From: CAZMCT01 sp964564785
GTDB taxonomy: Bacteria > Planctomycetota > Phycisphaerae > UBA1845 > Fen-1342
Assembly: GCA_964564785.1 (NCBI GenBank)
Contig: CAZMCT010000156.1
Coordinates: 1 to 6,951 of the forward strand
DNA: 6,951 bases
Direction: 5' to 3'
Below are positions 1 to 3,979 of this stretch, piece after piece. The translations under genes were made by a program, and so were the position numbers. How positions within the stretch are numbered: position 1 is the first letter of the stretch; every line of letters starts with the position of its first letter. The notes below the pieces were generated by a model. That model had not been told where the DNA came from and did not search any database. It saw nothing but the letters and a program-made list of their open reading frames with translations.

Positions 1-2012
1 GCCACGCCACGGCCGCGCCGGCCGGCGACACATCGACGACGCCCGCCGCAAACCCCGCGGAAACGACCTCACCAACCGACGAGCGCGGAGCTCGACTCGC
101 AGGCCGGCTCCGGCGACTGCTGCTCGCCGCCCTGCTCGGCCTGCCCGTGATCCTCCCGCACTTCGTCCCCGCGGATGCCGCGCTGGCCCGGCTGGCCGCG
201 TCGTTGCACGCCTGGCCGGTGCCGGCCCTGCTCACGGCCGCGGTCCTGCTGATCGCGGCCGGCCCGATGCTCGCCGGCGCCGTGCGGGCCGTGCTCGCGC
301 TGCGGGCCAACATGGATCTGCTGGTCAGCCTCGGCGCCCTGACTGCGTTCGCCAGCGGCGTGATTGGCGGGCTGACGCACGCGCACGAGTTCATCCTGTT
401 CGACGCGGCCGTGATGATCGTGCTGTTCGTCGGCCTCGGGCAATACTTCGAGGCCCGGGCGCGCGGCAAGGCTTCGGCCGCGTTCGCCGCCCTCATGTCG
501 CGCATTCCGCGAACCGCGCTGCGCATCGGCGAAGGCCACACCGAGACGGTGCCGATCGAGGCGGTGCAGGTGGGCGACGCGTTGCGCGTCGCGGCCCACA
601 CGACCGTGCCGGTGGACGGCGAGGTCACCTCCGGGACAGCCGCGCTCGACGAGTCGCTCCTGACCGGCGAGTCGCTGCCGGTGCAGCGCGGCCCCGGCGA
701 GCCGGTCTTCGGCGGCACGCAGGTGCTGGACGGCCTGATCGAGATCCGCGCCACCGCAACCGGCAACGCCAGCGCCGCCGCCCGCATCGCCCAGCTCGTG
801 GCCGAAGCCCAGGCCACGCGCCCGCCCTGGCAGCGCCTGGCCGACCGCCTCGCCGCCGTCTTCGTCCCGGTAGTCATCGGCCTGGCGCTGCTGACCTTCG
901 TCGGCTGGAAGCTGGTGGGGGCCGACACGCACTGGGCGCTGCTGCGGACGATTTCGACGCTCGTCGTCGCCTGCCCGTGCGCGCTGGGGCTCGCGATTCC
1001 CACGGCCGTGCTGGTCGGCACAATCCGCGCCGCCGAGCACGGCATCCTCGTGCGCAGCGCGGCCGCCCTCGAGTCTGCCGGCCACGTCCGCGAGGTCCTG
1101 CTCGACAAGACCGGCACGCTGACCACCGGCCGCCCGGCGCTCGAGCGGGTCGTGATCCTCAGTGACGCCAGTGAGGGCGAGGTCCTGCGGCTCGCGGGCG
1201 GAATCGAGCAGCTCAGCCAGCATCCGCTGGCGCGGGCGGTGGTTGACGCGGCCGAGCAGCGGGGGCTCCGGCTTCCGAGCGCCGACACGTTCCAGGTCCA
1301 GCCCGGCGGCGGGGTGCGCGGCAAGGTCGGCGGCGCCGACGTCGTGGTGGGCAACGCGGCCTGGGTGGCGGCCGGAGGCGTGGACCTGCACCCGCACCAG
1401 TCGGCGGCCGAAGCCCTGGCCGCGACCGGCGCGAGCGTCGTCTGGGTCGCGCTGGACGGCCGCCCCGCCGCCCTGTTTGCGTTATCGGATGCGCTGCACG
1501 TCGAGGCCCGTGCGGCCGTTGCGACTCTCCGGCGGCTCGGCGTGCGGCTGCGAATCCTGTCGGGCGACCGCCGGCCGGCCGTGCGGCACGTGGCCGAGCA
1601 GCTCGGGATCGAGACGTGGGAGGCCGAACTCTCGCCCGAGCGGAAGCTGCACCGGGTGCGTGAGCTGTCGGGCACGGGGCGGATCGCGATGGTGGGCGAC
1701 GGCGTGAACGACGCGCCGGCGCTGGCGGCGGCGGATGTGGGGATCGCGATCGGCACGGGCGCGGACGTGGCCCGCGAGGCGGCGGACATCTGCCTGGTGG
1801 GGCATTCGCCGCGGCTGATCGCGGAGGCGATCCGGATCTCGCGGGCCAGCGCGCGGATCATGAAGCAGAACCTCGGCTGGGCCCTGGTGTACAACGTGGT
1901 CATGCTGCCGGTCGCGATCGCCACCCCCCTGCCGCCGTGGGCGGCGACGATCGCGATGATGTGCAGCTCGCTCAGCGTGGTGGCGAACGCCCTGCGCCTG
2001 CGGCGAAGCTGA
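1..2012 (+). CDS. copA: Cu(I)-translocating P1B-type ATPase, CopA family (5' end outside window)
   Basis: This inner-membrane pump would use ATP to export Cu(I) from the cytoplasm. The frame is open from base 3 to the TGA at 2010-2012. The GTG at 147 is only the first possible start inside the window: upstream codons continue as an Ala/Thr/Pro-rich linker and then a Leu-rich first membrane helix, so the true start, and any N-terminal metal-binding (HMA) domain, lies to the left. Counting from the GTG: actuator motif TGES at 173-176; membrane metal site CPC at 276-278; phosphorylated Asp in DKTGT at 320; HP of the nucleotide domain at 359-360; hinge GDGVND at 517-522. The last helices carry Tyr-Asn at 582-583 and Met-x-x-Ser-Ser at 604-608. 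CPC, YN and MxxSS together are the P1B-1 Cu(I)/Ag(I) signature, arguing against the Zn/Cd or Co subgroups. Every catalytic motif is intact. No copper regulator or chaperone gene is visible nearby. Confidence 0.95.
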   Translation, partial: HATAAPAGDTSTTPAANPAETTSPTDERGARLAGRLRRLLLAALLGLPVILPHFVPADAALARLAASLHAWPVPALLTAAVLLIAAGPMLAGAVRAVLALRANMDLLVSLGALTAFASGVIGGLTHAHEFILFDAAVMIVLFVGLGQYFEARARGKASAAFAALMSRIPRTALRIGEGHTETVPIEAVQVGDALRVAAHTTVPVDGEVTSGTAALDESLLTGESLPVQRGPGEPVFGGTQVLDGLIEIRATATGNASAAARIAQLVAEAQATRPPWQRLADRLAAVFVPVVIGLALLTFVGWKLVGADTHWALLRTISTLVVACPCALGLAIPTAVLVGTIRAAEHGILVRSAAALESAGHVREVLLDKTGTLTTGRPALERVVILSDASEGEVLRLAGGIEQLSQHPLARAVVDAAEQRGLRLPSADTFQVQPGGGVRGKVGGADVVVGNAAWVAAGGVDLHPHQSAAEALAATGASVVWVALDGRPAALFALSDALHVEARAAVATLRRLGVRLRILSGDRRPAVRHVAEQLGIETWEAELSPERKLHRVRELSGTGRIAMVGDGVNDAPALAAADVGIAIGTGADVAREAADICLVGHSPRLIAEAIRISRASARIMKQNLGWALVYNVVMLPVAIATPLPPWAATIAMMCSSLSVVANALRLRRS

Positions 2013-2052
2013 GCAGTGCCCGCGAGCGTAAAACGCGAGCGTGGAAACCGGC

Positions 2053-2090
2053 GTACCGGGAAAATGAAGTGCGCAGCCCCAGCCCGGTAC
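2053..2090. repeat. 8-bp perfect inverted repeat downstream of copA
   Basis: GTACCGGG at 2053-2060 is the exact reverse complement of CCCGGTAC at 2083-2090, separated by 22 bases. It begins 40 bases after the ATPase stop codon, so it could mark a transcript end. No T-run follows, so it is not a standard intrinsic terminator. The loop is long for a hairpin, and a protein-binding palindrome or chance are alternatives. Confidence 0.35.
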
Positions 2091-2113
2091 CCTGCCGACA
2101 CGGCAGTGGCACA
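2090..2113 (+). repeat. Short hairpin repeat, ACA-loop type (imperfect copy)
   Basis: The arms are CCCTGCCG and CGGCAGTG around an ACA loop, followed by GCACA. One base (C instead of A at 2091) breaks a pair near the base of the stem. Otherwise it matches the copies at 2200-2223 and 2353-2376, so it looks like a slightly decayed member of the same family. Confidence 0.7.
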
Positions 2114-2118
2114 CGGAT

Positions 2119-2143
2119 CACCGCCGAGGGCGGCGGTGCCACA
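2119..2143 (+). repeat. Short hairpin repeat, AGGG-loop type
   Basis: The arms CACCGCCG (2119-2126) and CGGCGGTG (2131-2138) pair perfectly across an AGGG loop and are followed by CCACA. Including the preceding T, the 26-base unit differs from the copy at 4067-4092 in the macroglobulin-like gene at only two bases. Those two bases pair with each other: C-G here, A-T there. Confidence 0.8.
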
Positions 2144-2149
2144 AGGGAA

Positions 2150-2166
2150 AGGGCGGCGGTGCCACA
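2150..2166 (+). repeat. Half copy of the AGGG-loop hairpin repeat
   Basis: The loop AGGG, the right arm CGGCGGTG and the trailing CCACA match the copy at 2127-2143 exactly. The left arm is absent, replaced by an A/G-rich stretch, so this is a truncated copy that cannot fold the standard stem. Confidence 0.6.
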
Positions 2167-2170
2167 ACAA

Positions 2171-2223
2171 CGGCCACGCGAAGCGCGGGCCGCTACCCGC
2201 ACTGCCGACACGGCAGTGGCACA
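2171..2223 (+). repeat. 53-bp direct repeat, left copy (two hairpins)
   Basis: This 53-base unit is repeated without change at 2324-2376 on the other side of the N gap. It contains an imperfect hairpin at 2171-2192 (GAA loop, one A-C mismatch and one bulged G) and a perfect 8-bp hairpin at 2200-2218 (arms CACTGCCG and CGGCAGTG, ACA loop), ending in GCACA. It is the longest member of the local hairpin-repeat family. Confidence 0.9.
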
Positions 2224-2323
2224 NNNNNNNNNNNNNNNNNNNNNNNNNNNNNNNNNNNNNNNNNNNNNNNNNNNNNNNNNNNNNNNNNNNNNNNNNNNNN
2301 NNNNNNNNNNNNNNNNNNNNNNN
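2224..2323. other. Assembly gap, 100 N
   Basis: Exactly 100 N, the usual placeholder for a scaffold gap of unknown size. Both edges are formed by the end and the beginning of the same 53-bp repeat, so the missing sequence is probably more repeat that short reads could not resolve. Any reading frame crossing it is meaningless. Confidence 0.97.
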
Positions 2324-2376
2324 CGGCCACGCGAAGCGCGGGCCGCTACCCGCACTGCCGACACGGCAGTGGCACA
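2324..2376 (+). repeat. 53-bp direct repeat, right copy (two hairpins)
   Basis: Identical at all 53 positions to 2171-2223. The perfect hairpin is at 2353-2371 (ACA loop), followed by GCACA. Complete identity suggests very recent duplication, ongoing homogenisation, or a scaffold join made inside one repeat array. Confidence 0.9.
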
Positions 2377-2616
2377 CGACCGGATGCCCGGCCCGGGCGG
2401 CCGCGGCGCACACTGCCACCTCCCGGCGCGGCCGGGCGTACGAGAATTGTGAGCGATGAACCGCAGGTCGCCTGGTGGGGCCGGCTCGCCACGCGCTGGG
2501 GGTGCGCCTGATCCCGGGCGAGAGCGCTGCACCGGGAGTGGCGGCGCTGCGCCGCGGATGCGACAATCGTGCCGCCGCCGGGCGGCGGCGAGCCACCGTG
2601 CGGGTCCTCGGGCGCG
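2377..2616. other. Intergenic stretch, no convincing gene
   Basis: About 240 GC-rich bases between the repeat cluster and the STAS relic. Only very short frames occur: a 20-codon frame from GTG 2449 to TGA 2509-2511, and a 54-codon Arg-rich frame from ATG 2456 whose TGA (2618-2620) overlaps the next ATG. Neither resembles a protein I recognise. A G/C-only palindrome lies at 2571-2589. I see no clear promoter, tRNA or terminator. Confidence 0.5.
2571..2589. repeat. G/C-only palindrome
   Basis: GCCGCCGCC and GGCGGCGGC flank a single central G, giving a 9-bp inverted repeat 28 bases before the STAS relic's ATG. It could fold as a very stable hairpin with a slightly opened loop, and a structure there could affect translation. 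It does not match the CACNGCCG hairpin family, and low-complexity GC sequence may explain it. Confidence 0.4.
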
Positions 2617-2950
2617 ATGAGTTCACGCGAGCGGAGCGTCAAGGTCGAGGCCAGCGAGGTCCACCGGTCGCGGGTGGTCCGCATCCGCGGGCACGTGGCT
2701 TTGCGAACCTCGCCGCCGCTCCGCGAGCAGCTCGCGGAAGTGGTGCGGCGCCGCGCCGGGACGCCGGCAATCAACCTGCGCGCGGTGCGTTACAAGGACT
2801 TGTCGAGCGTGGCACGGTGGTGTACGTGAAACGCGAGCTGGGGAAAACCGGCTCCCGCCGTGCGCAGGTCGGGCGGCAGGGGCGCGTGCAGGGCGGGGCC
2901 GAGGGCGTCGGCCGGTCCGCGACCGTCACGGGGGTCAAGAGCATCGTGTG
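2617..2950 (+). pseudogene. STAS-domain (anti-sigma-factor antagonist type) gene, frameshifted and decayed
   Basis: Intact relatives are small cytoplasmic proteins of about 100-110 residues that bind anti-sigma factors or act as regulatory partners, and are switched by phosphorylation of Ser in a DSSG loop. From ATG 2617 the frame reads like the first STAS half: a Val-rich strand, a G-x-V-x-L strand turn, the helix TSPPLREQLAEVV, the strand AINLRAV, then YKDLSS (2791-2808) where DSSG is expected. It stops at TGA 2827-2829 after 70 codons. The frame beginning at ACG 2814 carries on as the second half would (TVVYVKRELGKTGSR, then a V-G-x-Q-x-R-V strand and helix) to about 2950, with its stop at 3003-3005. 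One missing base near 2812-2814 would rejoin the halves. The changed DSSG, plus odd residues at other usually conserved places, suggests real decay rather than only a sequencing error. Family assignment is by pattern recall, not alignment. Confidence 0.6.
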
Positions 2951-3006
2951 CCTGATCGGGGCGGACTGTATCTTTACGGCCGTCTTCTGCACCCGGGGCT
3001 GGTGAC

Positions 3007-3963
3007 ATGCCGCTCGTGCTGGGCATCGACGAGGCCGGCTACGGGCCCGTGCTGGGTCCGCTGGTGGTCGGCGCGACGCTCTGGCGGGTCGCGCCCGAGC
3101 CCGCGCGGGGGAACTTCTGGACCCATCTCCGTCCGGCCGTGTGCCGCACACCCGGAAAGCAGCACGCGCTGCTGCCGGTCGGCGACTCCAAGAAGATTTT
3201 TGACCGCGCCAAGGGGTTGTACACGCTGGAACGCACCGTGCTCGCGTTCGTGTCCAGCCTCGGCCCTTTGCCGCAGACGCTGGGCGCGCTGCTCGAGCGG
3301 CTGGGGGCGGACCTGGGCCACGCGGGCTGTCCGTGGTATCGCGACCTGTCGAGCCGCGTGCCGGTCGATCCGGCCCGATCGGAGTGCGCGGGCGCGGCCG
3401 AGCGGCTGGCCCGCACGATGGCCGAGCGGCAGGTGTGCTGTTGCGGGCTGCGGGTGCAGGTGGTGCCCGAAGACCAGTTCAACCGGCGGGTGGCGCACAC
3501 GCACAACAAGCACGAGCTGCTGACCGAGAAGGTGTTGCGGCTGATCGGCTGGGCGGCCGCACAGGGGCCCGGCGAGGACCTGCTGGTGTTCGTCGACCGG
3601 TTGGGCGGGCGGGCGAACTATCGCCGCGTGCTGATGGACGCGTTCCCGGATCGCGACCTGCACGAGTTGGAGCTGAGCGACGGATGCAGCCGCTATCGGC
3701 TCACGGCGGGCGGCCGCTCGTGGGAGATCGAGTTCGTCGTGGAGGCCGACCGGCTGCACCTGCCGGTGGCGCTGGCGAGCATGGTTGCAAAATACGTGCG
3801 CGAGCTATTGATGGAGCGTTTCAACGCGTATTGGTGCGGGCTGCAACCGATGCTGCGGCCGACCGCGGGCTACCGCAACGACGCGCTGCGGTTTCTGGAC
3901 GACATCGCGGCGGTGATTCCGCAGAGCGGGTTGTCGCGGGCGGCCTTCGTCCGCGAGCGGTAA
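3007..3963 (+). CDS. RNase HII-superfamily protein (divergent, enlarged)
   Basis: RNase HII enzymes cut the RNA strand of RNA-DNA hybrids and remove ribonucleotides from DNA. The family start motif IDEAGYGPVLGP lies at residues 7-18, giving catalytic Asp8 and Glu9. A DSKK motif follows at 60-63, a third acidic residue (Asp197) in FVDRLGG, and a fourth (Asp248) ahead of LPVALASMVAK, the counterpart of the usual A-A-S-I-V-A-K helix. All four acidic positions are therefore present. At 318 residues it is well above the roughly 200-250 typical of RNase HII, because the spacings between motifs are larger. There is no room for the N-terminal domain of RNase HIII, since the active site begins at residue 8. 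ATG 3007 places the motif at the normal distance from the N-terminus; upstream G-rich sequence is only a weak ribosome site. The stop is 16 bases before the next gene, implying co-transcription. Activity may be conventional or specialised. Confidence 0.85.
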   Translation: MPLVLGIDEAGYGPVLGPLVVGATLWRVAPEPARGNFWTHLRPAVCRTPGKQHALLPVGDSKKIFDRAKGLYTLERTVLAFVSSLGPLPQTLGALLERLGADLGHAGCPWYRDLSSRVPVDPARSECAGAAERLARTMAERQVCCCGLRVQVVPEDQFNRRVAHTHNKHELLTEKVLRLIGWAAAQGPGEDLLVFVDRLGGRANYRRVLMDAFPDRDLHELELSDGCSRYRLTAGGRSWEIEFVVEADRLHLPVALASMVAKYVRELLMERFNAYWCGLQPMLRPTAGYRNDALRFLDDIAAVIPQSGLSRAAFVRER

Positions 3964-3966
3964 GAC

Positions 3967-3970
3967 AAGG
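3967..3970 (+). promoter_or_regulatory. Probable ribosome binding site for the macroglobulin-like gene
   Basis: AAGG ends 9 bases before ATG 3980, inside the 16-base gap after the RNase H-like stop codon. It supports that start, which also gives a well-formed signal peptide. Confidence 0.45.
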
Positions 3971-3979
3971 GTGCGGTGA

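Noticed and set aside
147..149. GTG as the true start of the copper ATPase
   Set aside because: The frame is open to base 3, and the codons upstream form a linker and the first part of a membrane helix that a start at 147 would cut in the middle.
69..1397. Minus-strand 442-codon open frame opposite copA
   Set aside because: Antisense shadow of a clearly functional ATPase; Arg/Gln/Gly-rich and motif-free.
2171..2376. CRISPR array
   Set aside because: Only two full 53-bp copies with an N gap between them, no visible spacers of regular length, no cas genes, and related hairpins of the same family lie elsewhere, including within a gene.
2090..2376. Intrinsic transcription terminators
   Set aside because: The hairpins are stable but none is followed by a T-run on either strand, and copies also occur inside a coding sequence, where termination would be harmful.
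1937..2532. Open frames crossing the N gap on either strand
   Set aside because: They run through 100 unknown bases and hairpin repeats and have Arg/Ala/Pro-rich compositions typical of out-of-frame GC-rich DNA.
2456..2620. 54-codon frame overlapping the STAS relic's ATG by ATGA
   Set aside because: The overlap looks operon-like, but the product is Arg/Gly/Ala-rich with no recognisable fold and no clear ribosome site. A 20-codon frame from 2449 has a more protein-like start but stops at once.
2800..2830. Programmed ribosomal frameshift joining the two STAS halves
   Set aside because: No slippery run of identical bases at the switch point, and the conserved loop is itself altered, so decay or an indel error is simpler.
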